Below, in pieces: positions 6,124-13,709 of a stretch of 15,712 nt of DNA (within the stretch, counting starts at the first letter, position 1; each line of letters opens with the position of its first letter). The stretch covers positions 1-15,712 of the forward strand of contig NZ_JAHAHH010000023.1 of the NCBI RefSeq assembly GCF_018373335.1. Direction: 5' to 3'. The notes beneath the pieces are model-generated. The model did not search any database. It saw only the letters and a program-made list of their open reading frames with translations, and was not told where the DNA came from. Position numbers and translations under genes: made by a program. The stretch is from Negativicoccus succinicivorans. GTDB taxonomy: Bacteria > Bacillota > Negativicutes > Veillonellales > Negativicoccaceae.

Positions 6124-7245
6124 TTATTTCAAAAGATCGTTAGCGTCTTTGTATTCTTTGTTGAGCGCTTCCGCTACGCCTTTGAACGTAACGTATCCGT
6201 CCAAGGTGTTCAAACCGTTCGCCAGACCCTTGTCGTCTTTGAGCGCCTGTTTCCAACCTTTGTTGGCAATCGAGATCGCATACGGCAGCGTCGCGTTCGT
6301 CAACGCGTAAGTCGAGGTGTTGGCTACCGCGCCCGGCATGTTGGCTACCGAGTAGTGAACTACGCCGTATTTCATGCGAATCGGATCATCGTGCGTGGTC
6401 GGACCGTCAACCGATTGCACCGCGCCGCCCTGGTCGATCGCCACATCGACGATGACCGAACCCGGGCTCATTTCTTTGACCATTTCCGTGGTGATGAGCT
6501 GCGGTGTTTTCGCGCCCGGAATCAATACCGAACCGATGACAACGTCCGATTCTTTAACGGCCTGCGCGATGTTGAGCGGGTTCGACGCGAGCGTATGTAC
6601 GCGCGGTCCGAAGATGTCGTCCAACTGACGCAGACGGTCGAGGTTGTTATCAATGATGGTGACGATCGCGCCCATGCCGACCGCCATTTTCGCCGCGTTC
6701 GTGCCTACCGTGCCGCCGCCGACGATGGTGACTTTGGCCGGTAATACGCCGGCAACGCCGCCCATTAATTTACCTTTGCCGCCGTTGATTTTTTCGAGGA
6801 AATGCGACGCAACCTGGATCGACATGCGACCCGCGACTTCACTCATCGGTTGCAAGAGCGGCAAGCTGCGGCCGTCACGACCGAGAACCGTTTCATACGC
6901 GATACTGATGACTTTATGTTTCAACAGCGCTTCGGTCAATGCCGGTTCCGCCGCCAAGTGCAGGTACGTGTACAAGATCTGACCTTCGTGGAAGAGATCG
7001 TATTCTTCCGCGATCGGTTCTTTTACTTTAATGATCATTTCGGAATCGTCGAACAGCTTCTTTTTATCCGCGACGATTTTAGCGCCGACCGCTTCGTATT
7101 CGCTGTCTTCAATGAACGAACCGAGACCCGCTCCCTTTTCGACGAATACTTCATGTCCCGCATCTACTAACGCGTGCGCGCCGGCCGGAGTAAGACCTAC
7201 ACGAAATTCGTTATTTTTGATTTCTTTTGCTACACCAATACGCAT
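6124..7245 (-). CDS. ald: Alanine dehydrogenase
   Basis: NAD-dependent oxidative deamination of L-alanine to pyruvate and ammonium (reversible), cytoplasmic. 373 aa, matching the family. The start MRIGVAKEIK is typical. Key residues fall at their usual places: R15 (pyruvate binding), K75 in VKEP, H96 in YLHLAAEP, the Rossmann motif VGGGTVGTNAA (about 175-185), the acidic strand end TIIDN (about D199) and AIDQGG (about D271). The C-terminal NMPGAVANTSTYALTNATLPY is also characteristic. The frame is open to 7329, but AGGAGGT at 7258-7252 sits six bases before the ATG at 7245 and the promoter -10 lies at 7289-7294, so the longer form is excluded. It is a single-gene unit. Two alanine symporter genes lie within 6 kb, suggesting that alanine is used as a nitrogen or energy source. 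Confidence 0.97.
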   Translation of the reverse strand: MRIGVAKEIKNNEFRVGLTPAGAHALVDAGHEVFVEKGAGLGSFIEDSEYEAVGAKIVADKKKLFDDSEMIIKVKEPIAEEYDLFHEGQILYTYLHLAAEPALTEALLKHKVISIAYETVLGRDGRSLPLLQPMSEVAGRMSIQVASHFLEKINGGKGKLMGGVAGVLPAKVTIVGGGTVGTNAAKMAVGMGAIVTIIDNNLDRLRQLDDIFGPRVHTLASNPLNIAQAVKESDVVIGSVLIPGAKTPQLITTEMVKEMSPGSVIVDVAIDQGGAVQSVDGPTTHDDPIRMKYGVVHYSVANMPGAVANTSTYALTNATLPYAISIANKGWKQALKDDKGLANGLNTLDGYVTFKGVAEALNKEYKDANDLLK

Positions 7246-7288
7246 GTTGTGACCTCCTAAATAAATAGAGTATGCTATTAACAAAATT

Positions 7289-7318
7289 ATTATAGCACTA
7301 TTTCGCGCGCGCAAACAA
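7289..7318 (-). promoter_or_regulatory. Promoter of ald
   Basis: Minus strand: -35 TTGTTT (7318-7313), 18-base spacer, perfect -10 TATAAT (7294-7289). The leader is about 35 bases. The -10 is strong and the -35 weak, which would suit an activated promoter. Confidence 0.6.
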
Positions 7319-7422
7319 CATGACACCATTATTTTTCAAGTGTTTTCTAAATTCGCATGCGATGTGAGACGTATAATAAAAACGCATACCATGAAAAACA
7401 GCGTACTCTATTTTATCCAAAT

Positions 7423-7446
7423 AAAAAGCCGCCGCGGCGGCTTTTT
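7423..7446. terminator. Terminator of fumC
   Basis: AAAAAGCCGC, loop CGCG, GCGGCTTTTT: a perfect 24-base palindrome six bases past the fumC stop on the minus strand. Confidence 0.87.
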
Positions 7447-7452
7447 ATGTAT

Positions 7453-8835
7453 TTATTTCGGATGCACCATATCGGCGGGAACGACGATCTCGTCGTACTC
7501 TTCCGCGGTGACATAACCGAGGTCGAGCGCGGCGCTCTTAAGATCCGTGCCTTCGCGGTGCGCCTTTTTGGCGATCTCCGCGGCTTTTTCGTAACCGATT
7601 TTCGGCGCGAGCGCCGTGACGAGCATGAGCGAATTCTGCACGTTTTGCGCGATGCGTTTGCGATCCGGTTCCAAACCTTCTGCGCAATGAACCGCGAACG
7701 AATGCAATGCTTCTCCCAGCAAACGCACGGATTCGAGATACGCGTCGACGAGTACCGGTTTGTACACGTTCAACTCAAACTGACCATGCGCTGCGGCCAT
7801 CGCGATCGCGGCGCTGTTGCCGTGAACGCGGCAGGCCACCATCGTGAGCGCTTCGCATTGCGTCGGATTCACTTTACCCGGCATGATCGACGAGCCCGGT
7901 TCATTTTCCGGAATCGTGATTTCCGCCAATCCGGCCCGCGGTCCGCATGCCAACAAACGCACGTCGTTGGCGATTTTAAACGAGTTCATCGCGAGCGCTT
8001 CCAAGGCGCCGTGGCTGTACACGAACTGATCGTGAGCGGTCAGCGCGTGAAATTTATTGGCGGACGAAACGAAATCATAACCGGTCGCGCGCGCGATTTC
8101 TTTCGCTACGCCTTCCGCGAACCCCTTCGGCGCATTGAGGCCCGTGCCGACGGCGGTGCCGCCCAACGCGAGGGGATAGAGATGCGTTTCGCTTTCCTTA
8201 ATCATTTTTTCCGCAACTTCCAGCATCGCCGCCCAACCGGAAATTTCCTGGCCCAATGTCAAAGGCGTCGCGTCCTGCAAATGCGTACGGCCGATTTTGA
8301 CGATGTCCATGAAGTCCGCACTCTTTTGCTCTAAAATGCGACGCAGTTCCGCCAGCGCCGGATACAATTTTTCATGCAGCGCCACGACGGCGGCGATATG
8401 CATCGCGGTCGGGAACGTGTCGTTCGAGGACTGCGAACTGTTCACGTCATCATTCGGATGAATCCGCAACGAATTGCCCTCAGCCGCCAATTTTTCATTG
8501 GCGATATGCGCGATCACTTCGTTCACATTCATGTTGGATTGCGTGCCGGAACCGGTCTGGTACACGACCAGCGGAAATTCATCGGGCCATTGACCCGCCA
8601 AAATTTCATCGCACACGGTTTCGATAACGTCCGCTTTCTTCGCGTCCAATTTGCCGAGATCCGCGTTCACTTTCGCCGCGCATTTTTTCAATACCGCAAA
8701 CGCCCGAATAATTTCCTGCGGCATCCGCTGACCGATTTTGAAATTTTCAAACGAACGCTCGGTTTGCGCTCCCCATTTCCGTTCCGCGGGAACCCGCACT
8801 TCGCCCATAGTGTCGTGCTCTACTCGATAAGTCAA
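7453..8835 (-). CDS. fumC: Fumarate hydratase, class II
   Basis: Reversible hydration of fumarate to L-malate by an oxygen-stable, iron-free enzyme. 460 aa, close to the usual length. Conserved blocks from the N-terminus: DTMGEVRVPAERKWGAQT, TGSGTQSNMNVNEV (about 94-107), SSQSSNDTFPTAMH (about 133-146), GRTHLQDATPLTLGQ (H185) and the fumarase/aspartase signature GSSIMPGKVNP (about 314-324). Aspartase is a relative, but KWGAQTERS and overall similarity to FumC favour fumarase. I chose a TTG start at 8835, because AAGGGAG lies eight bases upstream and the protein then begins like other FumCs (xTYRVEHDTMGE). An in-frame ATG at 8907 with a GGTGGTG five bases upstream would add 24 residues. The gene has its own promoter and terminator; a reductive succinate branch or alanine/aspartate catabolism would use it. 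Confidence 0.94.
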   Translation of the reverse strand: MTYRVEHDTMGEVRVPAERKWGAQTERSFENFKIGQRMPQEIIRAFAVLKKCAAKVNADLGKLDAKKADVIETVCDEILAGQWPDEFPLVVYQTGSGTQSNMNVNEVIAHIANEKLAAEGNSLRIHPNDDVNSSQSSNDTFPTAMHIAAVVALHEKLYPALAELRRILEQKSADFMDIVKIGRTHLQDATPLTLGQEISGWAAMLEVAEKMIKESETHLYPLALGGTAVGTGLNAPKGFAEGVAKEIARATGYDFVSSANKFHALTAHDQFVYSHGALEALAMNSFKIANDVRLLACGPRAGLAEITIPENEPGSSIMPGKVNPTQCEALTMVACRVHGNSAAIAMAAAHGQFELNVYKPVLVDAYLESVRLLGEALHSFAVHCAEGLEPDRKRIAQNVQNSLMLVTALAPKIGYEKAAEIAKKAHREGTDLKSAALDLGYVTAEEYDEIVVPADMVHPK

Positions 8836-8843
8836 TCGTTTCA

Positions 8844-8850
8844 CTCCCTT
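8844..8850 (-). promoter_or_regulatory. Ribosome binding site for the TTG start of fumC
   Basis: AAGGGAG on the minus strand, eight bases before TTG at 8835. It supports the short form of FumC over the version starting at 8907. Confidence 0.55.
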
Positions 8851-8939
8851 TAGCCATGCGGCGCCGACGCGTTCCGTCATCTGCGTAACGACGGGTCGGA
8901 CTCGCATGATCTTCACCACCAAAATTTTGATTTGGCTTA

Positions 8940-8968
8940 ATTGTACGCAGAAAATATTTTTTTCGCAA
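8940..8968 (-). promoter_or_regulatory. Promoter of fumC
   Basis: Minus strand: -35 TTGCGA (8968-8963), 17-base A/T-rich spacer, -10 TACAAT (8945-8940). It gives a leader of nearly 100 bases to the TTG start, or about 25 bases to the ATG at 8907. Confidence 0.6.
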
Positions 8969-9003
8969 ATTTTTCAAAAATATAAAAAGTGCTTGCTATT
9001 TTA

Positions 9004-9032
9004 TTGTCATGTATGATTTTTTGTGATAAGAT
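9004..9032 (+). promoter_or_regulatory. Promoter of the first alanine symporter
   Basis: -35 TTGTCA (9004-9009), 17-base spacer, -10 TAAGAT (9027-9032). It is back to back with the fumC promoter; the -35 boxes are only about 35 bases apart. Confidence 0.5.
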
Positions 9033-9074
9033 AGATTCGATTTATACATATGTATTTACCAGGGAGACGAGCGT

Positions 9075-10511
9075 ATGATGACAGAGCACTTTTTATCCGA
9101 TCTTCTCATGTATTGGTCCCAATTCGTTGATTCCGTCAACGAGGTGCTGTGGGGCTCCGTTCTCATGTACGGCCTGGTCGCCGTGGGACTATTTTTTACG
9201 CTGTATCTCGGCGCGCCGCAATTTATCCGTTTCGGGCCGGCGGTGCGTCAGGTCTTCGGTAAGTTGTATAAATATCAACATACCGATCGCGACGGAAAAT
9301 CGATCTCTTCGTTCCAAGCGCTGGCCGTCGCGATTTCCGCGCAAGTCGGAACCGGTAACGTCGCGGGCGTAGCGACCGCCATTATGGCGGGCGGTCCCGG
9401 CGCCATTTTCTGGATGTGGATATCGGCGCTCTTCGGCATGAGCACCATTTTCGCCGAAGCTGTCTTAGCGCAAAAGTATCGCGTGGAAGTCGCCGGCAAA
9501 TTTATCGGCGGTCCGGCATTTTACATCTCGCGCGGTCTGCAAAGCTACATCGGCCGAACAAACGCCAAAATATTCGCCGGTATCTTCGCGGTCATTGTTA
9601 TTATCTCCGTCGGCTTTATCGGCAGCATGGCGCAATCGAACTCGATTGCCACCGCCGTGAACAACGCGTTCGGTATTTCGCCGGTCGTGTGCGGCGTGCT
9701 CATCGCTCTGTTCGCGGGCGCGATTTTCATCGGCGGCATTCATCGAATCGCGCGTTTCGCGCAACTGATCGTACCGATGATGGCGGCAGTGTACATCCTC
9801 TGCGCGCTCGTCATCCTGTTCCTGTTTGCCGAGCATATTCTGCCGATGATTCAACACATCGTCATCGGCGCGTTTAATCCGCAGGCATTGGGCGGCGGTT
9901 TACTCGGTGTCACCATGAAAGAAGCCGTTCGCTTCGGTGTCGCCCGCGGCCTCTTTTCCAACGAAGCCGGCATGGGCACGACGCCGCACGCGCACGCGAC
10001 GGCGCTGGTCGCGCACCCGGTGCTGCAAGGCTTCACCGCATTCATCGGCGTCTTCGTGGACACCATACTGGTGTGCACCTCGACCGCTTTAATTATTTTA
10101 CTTACCGGCGCGGATCAGCTCGGTTTAGACGGCGCGATGGTCACGCAAGAAGCATTTCATATCGCGTTCGGCGCCATCGGACCGAAAATCATCGCGATCT
10201 GCCTCACGTTCTTCGCCTTTACGACTGTCATCAGTTGGTATTATTTCGGCGAATCAAACGTCCGCTATTTATTTAAATCAAACGCCGTTCTCTACACGTA
10301 TCGGGCGCTGGTCCTGGTTTTCATCGTGCTCGGCACGCTCGGCACGGTCGATCTGATCTGGAGCATGATTGACATGTTCAACGGCATTATGGTCCTTCCG
10401 AACTTAATCGCCCTCATCATCCTGCATAAAGAAGTCAAAGGCATCTTGCGCGATTACGATAAAAAACGCCAAGACGGCATTCCTCTCTACGATTATGACA
10501 GCGTAGCATAA
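9075..10511 (+). CDS. Sodium:alanine symporter family protein (AGCS), copy 1
   Basis: 478 aa inner-membrane carrier of the AGCS family, which takes up alanine or glycine with sodium or protons. There are about ten or eleven hydrophobic segments. The family signature GGPGAIFWMWISALFGM is at about residues 107-123. Also visible are the QVGTGNVAG loop, GGPAFYISRGL, FIGGIHRIARFAQLIVP, SNEAGMGTTPHAHA and TWYYFGES-like SWYYFGES. The start follows AGGGAG (9061-9066) by eight bases; a second ATG at 9078 is less well spaced. The copy at 11721-13136 is about four-fifths identical by eye, but the DNA differs at many silent sites, so the duplication is not recent. The substrate is probably alanine, given ald nearby, but glycine cannot be excluded. 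Confidence 0.93.
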   Translation: MMTEHFLSDLLMYWSQFVDSVNEVLWGSVLMYGLVAVGLFFTLYLGAPQFIRFGPAVRQVFGKLYKYQHTDRDGKSISSFQALAVAISAQVGTGNVAGVATAIMAGGPGAIFWMWISALFGMSTIFAEAVLAQKYRVEVAGKFIGGPAFYISRGLQSYIGRTNAKIFAGIFAVIVIISVGFIGSMAQSNSIATAVNNAFGISPVVCGVLIALFAGAIFIGGIHRIARFAQLIVPMMAAVYILCALVILFLFAEHILPMIQHIVIGAFNPQALGGGLLGVTMKEAVRFGVARGLFSNEAGMGTTPHAHATALVAHPVLQGFTAFIGVFVDTILVCTSTALIILLTGADQLGLDGAMVTQEAFHIAFGAIGPKIIAICLTFFAFTTVISWYYFGESNVRYLFKSNAVLYTYRALVLVFIVLGTLGTVDLIWSMIDMFNGIMVLPNLIALIILHKEVKGILRDYDKKRQDGIPLYDYDSVA

Positions 10512-10536
10512 AAAACGCCCCGTACGGGGCGTTTTT
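10511..10536. terminator. Two-way terminator between symporter 1 and the FNT gene
   Basis: AAAAACGCCCC (10511-10521), loop GTAC, GGGGCGTTTTT (10526-10536). It starts on the last base of the symporter stop codon. It can also serve the convergent FNT gene, whose stop is about 48 bases away and which has no hairpin of its own. Confidence 0.87.
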
Positions 10537-10583
10537 ATTATGTCTTTTTTTGACAAGCAGTATGTTACTTTTCCGTTCATAAA

Positions 10584-11375
10584 TTAATCCACATATTCAT
10601 CCGCGCCGCGATTGAGCCAGGCGTAGACGAGTCCGATCAGCAGTCCGCCGCCGATATAGTTTCCAAGATAGGCCAGTCCCCACTGCCGCAAAATATTGCC
10701 GAGGGTAAATCCCGCGGTCGTAGCGGGCGAAAAGCACAGCAGCGCAAACGAACCGAAGTTGGCGACCACGTGTTCAAATCCCAAGTACACGAACATGACA
10801 ATGGCGGACATGACGGTCGCCATGCGCGCCGCCTGGTTCTCGATCAACAGCCACGACAGAATGGCGATATTGACAAGGAGATTCGCCATCGTCCCCGCGA
10901 AGATGATTTCCACGCCGGATTTCGCGAGTTTTCCTCCGACCATGGTCGCCGCCATGCCCGTCGCGTCGTACACTTGCAGCGCCGACGTGTAGGAGGCGAG
11001 CCACGCGACAAAATACGCGCCGACAATATTTCCCACGGTACATAAAATCACCATTTTAAGCGCCTTGCGAGGCGCGATCCATCGGCGATAGAGGCCCGCC
11101 GTCAAGTACATCATATTGGAGGTGATAAGCTCTCCGTTTAAAAACAAAATATAAATCAGTCCCCAACAAAAGACGAAGGGAAAAATAAATCTTCCCAAGG
11201 TGGGATGGAGCGTATTAAACACATCTCCCATGGCGAAACCCGCCAAGGAAGTCAACGTTAAAAATCCTCCGGCAAACGCGGATCGAACCATGTACCGGGC
11301 CGGACTCTTGTCCATAAGGGCGGCTTTTTTCTCGCAAGCACCGGCGACTTTTTCATTGAATTGACTGACGCGCAT
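10584..11375 (-). CDS. Formate/nitrite transporter family channel (FNT)
   Basis: 263 aa, a normal length for the pentameric FNT channels that pass formate, nitrite or hydrosulfide across the inner membrane. Six hydrophobic segments are visible. Family marks are FAGGFLTL in helix 1, FLNGELITSN (about 79-87, the GELFTGN-type break), GNIVGAYFVA (about 115-124), GTMANLLVN (about 161-169, in place of the usual GILCNxLVC) and GFEHVVANF (about 199-207) with the central pore histidine at H202. The start follows AAAGGGGTG (11389-11381). The substrate cannot be told from sequence. Formate export is plausible beside alanine-to-pyruvate metabolism; nitrite is an alternative, but no nitrite reductase is visible. 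The gene lies inverted between the two alanine symporters. Confidence 0.9.
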   Translation of the reverse strand: MRVSQFNEKVAGACEKKAALMDKSPARYMVRSAFAGGFLTLTSLAGFAMGDVFNTLHPTLGRFIFPFVFCWGLIYILFLNGELITSNMMYLTAGLYRRWIAPRKALKMVILCTVGNIVGAYFVAWLASYTSALQVYDATGMAATMVGGKLAKSGVEIIFAGTMANLLVNIAILSWLLIENQAARMATVMSAIVMFVYLGFEHVVANFGSFALLCFSPATTAGFTLGNILRQWGLAYLGNYIGGGLLIGLVYAWLNRGADEYVD

Positions 11376-11397
11376 TGTATCACCCCTTTACTATTGC

Positions 11398-11415
11398 ACT
11401 CCATTGTACTGGAGT
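11398..11415. promoter_or_regulatory. Inverted repeat at the FNT transcription start
   Basis: ACTCCA (11398-11403), six-base gap, TGGAGT (11410-11415): a perfect 6+6 dyad. It lies just downstream of the FNT -10 box, the place for a repressor operator. It could instead be a weak RNA hairpin in the leader. Confidence 0.35.
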
Positions 11416-11423
11416 ATGGCAAA

Positions 11424-11452
11424 AATATATAGGGTTATTTTTATTTTGGCAA
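11424..11452 (-). promoter_or_regulatory. Promoter of the FNT gene
   Basis: Minus strand: -35 TTGCCA (11452-11447), 17-base spacer, -10 TATATT (11429-11424). The leader is about 40 bases. Confidence 0.6.
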
Positions 11453-11635
11453 ATTTTATTTTCATGTACCGAGCGCGCACAAAAGACTTTGCAAAAAGCT
11501 GTCGGTCATCCGCGACGTGTTTTTTGAGGCGTGTTTTTCCTGTGCAGAGCAACGCCGAATCACATGAAATAAACAAGGCGCAGAAGGATGAAAAACACTG
11601 TCGATAATTATTTAGTAAAATAAATTATTTTCTCC
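11453..11635. other. Non-coding part of the 345-base gap, with a nested inverted repeat
   Basis: Between the FNT promoter and the promoter of the second symporter I see no gene with a ribosome site. The only structure is GTGTTTTTC (11531-11539) complementary to GAAAAACAC (11590-11598). Nested inside are CTG (11540-11542) with CAG (11581-11583) and CGCC (11553-11556) with GGCG (11577-11580). No promoter clearly drives it. Confidence 0.4.
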
Positions 11636-11664
11636 TTGCCATTTTTTAATGATCGTGGTACACT
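11636..11664 (+). promoter_or_regulatory. Promoter of the second alanine symporter
   Basis: -35 TTGCCA (11636-11641), 17-base spacer, -10 TACACT (11659-11664). Transcription would start near 11671. That places the open-frame ATG at 11649 upstream of the message and supports the start at 11721. Confidence 0.55.
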
Positions 11665-11708
11665 TAATCCAATTTATTTGTATTTTTAACACGGTCAATT
11701 GTTTTTAT

Positions 11709-11715
11709 GGAGGAG
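11709..11715 (+). promoter_or_regulatory. Ribosome binding site fixing the second symporter start
   Basis: GGAGGAG, five bases before the ATG at 11721. It decides against the upstream in-frame ATG at 11649. Confidence 0.8.
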
Positions 11716-11720
11716 ATATT

Positions 11721-13136
11721 ATGGCTGAGCTTTTGGGACTTTGGTCCCAATTCGTGGCATCTGTCAACGAAATTTTGTGGGGTTCCGTACTGATGTACGC
11801 GCTGGTCGGCGTCGGTCTGTTTTTTACTGTGTATCTCGGCGCACCTCAGTTCCGTCGTTTCGGTCCGGCCGTGCGGCAGGTATTTGGCCGCTTGTATAAA
11901 GAGCAGCACACCGATCGCGACGGTCGTACGATCTCCTCATTCCAAGCGCTGGCGGTAGCGATTTCCGCCCAGGTCGGCACGGGCAACGTCGCCGGTGTCG
12001 CGACCGCGATTATGGCCGGCGGTCCGGGCGCGATTTTTTGGATGTGGGTGTCCGCGCTGTTCGGCATGGGCACGATCTTTGCCGAAGCGATTTTAGCGCA
12101 AAAATATCGCGTGGAAGTGGCGGGTAAATTTATCGGCGGCCCCGCGTTCTATATCTCGCGCGGTTTAGCGCCTATCATCGGTAAAGGCTGGGCGAAATTT
12201 CTCGCCGGTTTCTTCGCCGTTTCGATTATTATCGCGCTCGGCTTTATCGGCATCATGGTGCAGTCCAATTCGATCGCGGGCGCCGTCAACAACGCTTTCG
12301 GTCTGGACCCGCTGATGATCGGCGTCGTGATCGCGATCTTCGCGGGCTTAATCTTCATCGGCGGCATTCATCGGATCGCGCATTTCGCGCAGCTCATCGT
12401 GCCGTTGATGGCGGTGATTTACATTTTGTGCGCGCTGGCCATTCTGCTCCTCTACGCGGGAGAAATCTTGCCGATGATTCAACATATCGTGATGGGCGCA
12501 TTCAATCCGCAAGCGCTCGGCGGCGGCGTCTTGGGTATCACGATGAAAGAAGCGATTCGCTTCGGCGTCGCCCGCGGCCTCTTTTCGAATGAAGCCGGCA
12601 TGGGCTCCACGCCGCACGCGCACGCGACCGCGCTCGTCGCGCATCCGGTGTTGCAAGGCTTTACCGCGTTCATCGGCGTCTTTGTCGATACCATGCTGGT
12701 CTGCACTTCGACCGCGCTGATTATTCTTTTGACCGGCGCGGATCAACTCGGTCTCAGCGGCGCGCTCGTCACGCAGGAAGCGTTTCACACCGCGTTCGGC
12801 GAAATCGGTCCGATGATCATCGCGACTTGCCTCACGTTCTTCGCTTTCACCACGGTCATCGGCTGGTACTACTTCGGCGAGTCGAATATTCGTTTCCTTT
12901 TCCGTTCGTCCGCGGCGCTGAATATTTATCGCGTGCTCGTGCTCGCCTTTATCGTGCTCGGTACGCTGGGCAAGGTCGAACTCGTTTGGGATATGAGTGA
13001 CATGTTCAACGGCATCATGGTGCTCCCGAACTTGATCGCGCTGATTCTTCTGCATAAGGAAATCAAAGCCGTGTTGCGCGATTACGATGAAAAACGTCAG
13101 GACGGTCTGCCCTTATACGACTACGACAACGCGTAA
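11721..13136 (+). CDS. Sodium:alanine symporter family protein (AGCS), copy 2
   Basis: 471 aa AGCS carrier, paralog of the gene at 9075. It has the same ordered marks: LWGSVLMY helix, QVGTGNVAG, the signature GGPGAIFWMWVSALFGM, GGPAFYISRGL, FIGGIHRIAHFAQLIVP, SNEAGMGSTPHAHA, GWYYFGES and a C-terminal LRDYDEKRQDGLPLYDYD tail shared with copy 1. Differences cluster in a few places: the N-terminus, the loop after ISRGL (APIIGKGWAK versus QSYIGRTNAK) and the segment around the sixth helix. The substrate-facing blocks are nearly unchanged, so the copies probably share substrates but may differ in regulation or affinity. The longer frame from 11649 is rejected on promoter and ribosome-site position. 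A terminator follows within 15 bases. Confidence 0.93.
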   Translation: MAELLGLWSQFVASVNEILWGSVLMYALVGVGLFFTVYLGAPQFRRFGPAVRQVFGRLYKEQHTDRDGRTISSFQALAVAISAQVGTGNVAGVATAIMAGGPGAIFWMWVSALFGMGTIFAEAILAQKYRVEVAGKFIGGPAFYISRGLAPIIGKGWAKFLAGFFAVSIIIALGFIGIMVQSNSIAGAVNNAFGLDPLMIGVVIAIFAGLIFIGGIHRIAHFAQLIVPLMAVIYILCALAILLLYAGEILPMIQHIVMGAFNPQALGGGVLGITMKEAIRFGVARGLFSNEAGMGSTPHAHATALVAHPVLQGFTAFIGVFVDTMLVCTSTALIILLTGADQLGLSGALVTQEAFHTAFGEIGPMIIATCLTFFAFTTVIGWYYFGESNIRFLFRSSAALNIYRVLVLAFIVLGTLGKVELVWDMSDMFNGIMVLPNLIALILLHKEIKAVLRDYDEKRQDGLPLYDYDNA

Positions 13137-13149
13137 ATTTCCGCATACC

Positions 13150-13177
13150 AAAAAAGCACTCCTCGGAGTGCTTTTTT
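13150..13177. terminator. Two-way terminator between symporter 2 and pncA
   Basis: Six A, GCACTC (13156-13161), loop CTCG, GAGTGC (13166-13171), six T. It also serves the convergent minus-strand unit ending at 13188. Confidence 0.87.
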
Positions 13178-13187
13178 ATTGCGTATT

Positions 13188-13706
13188 TTATTCTACACGG
13201 CAACCCAAAACGGATTCCATTTGACGCAGAGCAAAGGCGTGCGCCTCGGCATCGAAGCTCGCGACCAAATGTTTCGGCACGCGCACCTCGTAGCCGAAGT
13301 TACGCGCGTCGGCGGCGGTGAAAAAGACGCAGATATTGGTGCAGACGCCGCTCAGCGTGATTTCGGTCACGCCGCGTTCCCGCAGGCAAAGATCCAAACT
13401 CGTGCCGAAAAATCCGCTGTAACGACGTTTCGGCAAGACGATATCGTCGGCCTGCGGCGCCAGTTCCGCGATGATTTCCGCGCCCGGCGTACCCGCCACG
13501 CAATGCGGCGGAAACATTTGAAACTCCGGATCATCTTCCCGATGATTGTCACACAGATAAATGACGGGCGTGCCGGCTTCGCGCGCCGCCGCAATTTCCG
13601 CCTGCAGCGCGGGAATAATCGCCTGTCCCGCCGGTCCGCAGGTCAATTTGCCGTCCGGCGCGATAAAATCTTCCAGCATATCGATCACAATCAGCGCTTT
13701 ACTCAT
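13188..13706 (-). CDS. pncA: Nicotinamidase (isochorismatase-like hydrolase)
   Basis: Hydrolyses nicotinamide to nicotinate and ammonia, the first step of Preiss-Handler salvage. 172 aa. The catalytic triad of the family is visible: D9 in VIDMLEDF, K93 in LPKRRYSGF and C126 in GVCTNICVF. The metal-binding residues of nicotinamidases are also present: D53 and H55 in CDNH, and H68 in FPPHCVAGT. The FPPH block and the KLTCG start resemble streptococcal PncA more than generic isochorismatase-like proteins. The ATG lies three bases past the mscL stop, and the ribosome site GGAGGT (13722-13717) is inside the mscL end, so the gene is translated from the mscL message. Its product is the substrate of PncB, encoded at 4574-6019. 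Confidence 0.9.
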   Translation of the reverse strand: MSKALIVIDMLEDFIAPDGKLTCGPAGQAIIPALQAEIAAAREAGTPVIYLCDNHREDDPEFQMFPPHCVAGTPGAEIIAELAPQADDIVLPKRRYSGFFGTSLDLCLRERGVTEITLSGVCTNICVFFTAADARNFGYEVRVPKHLVASFDAEAHAFALRQMESVLGCRVE

Positions 13707-13709
13707 CTC

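Noticed and set aside
7357..8334. 325-codon plus-strand open frame
   Set aside because: It runs antisense to fumC and through its terminator; no family resemblance.
9033..9074. Glycine- or amino-acid-riboswitch before the alanine symporters
   Set aside because: Both leaders are only about 35-50 bases and contain no glycine-riboswitch-like conserved core or terminator hairpin.
11649..11720. Upstream in-frame ATG of the second alanine symporter
   Set aside because: It lies within the predicted promoter, before the transcription start, and the family-like N-terminus begins at 11721 behind GGAGGAG.
12348..13055. 235-codon minus-strand open frame inside symporter 2
   Set aside because: Shadow of a strongly conserved membrane-protein gene; charged, low-complexity product without a ribosome site.
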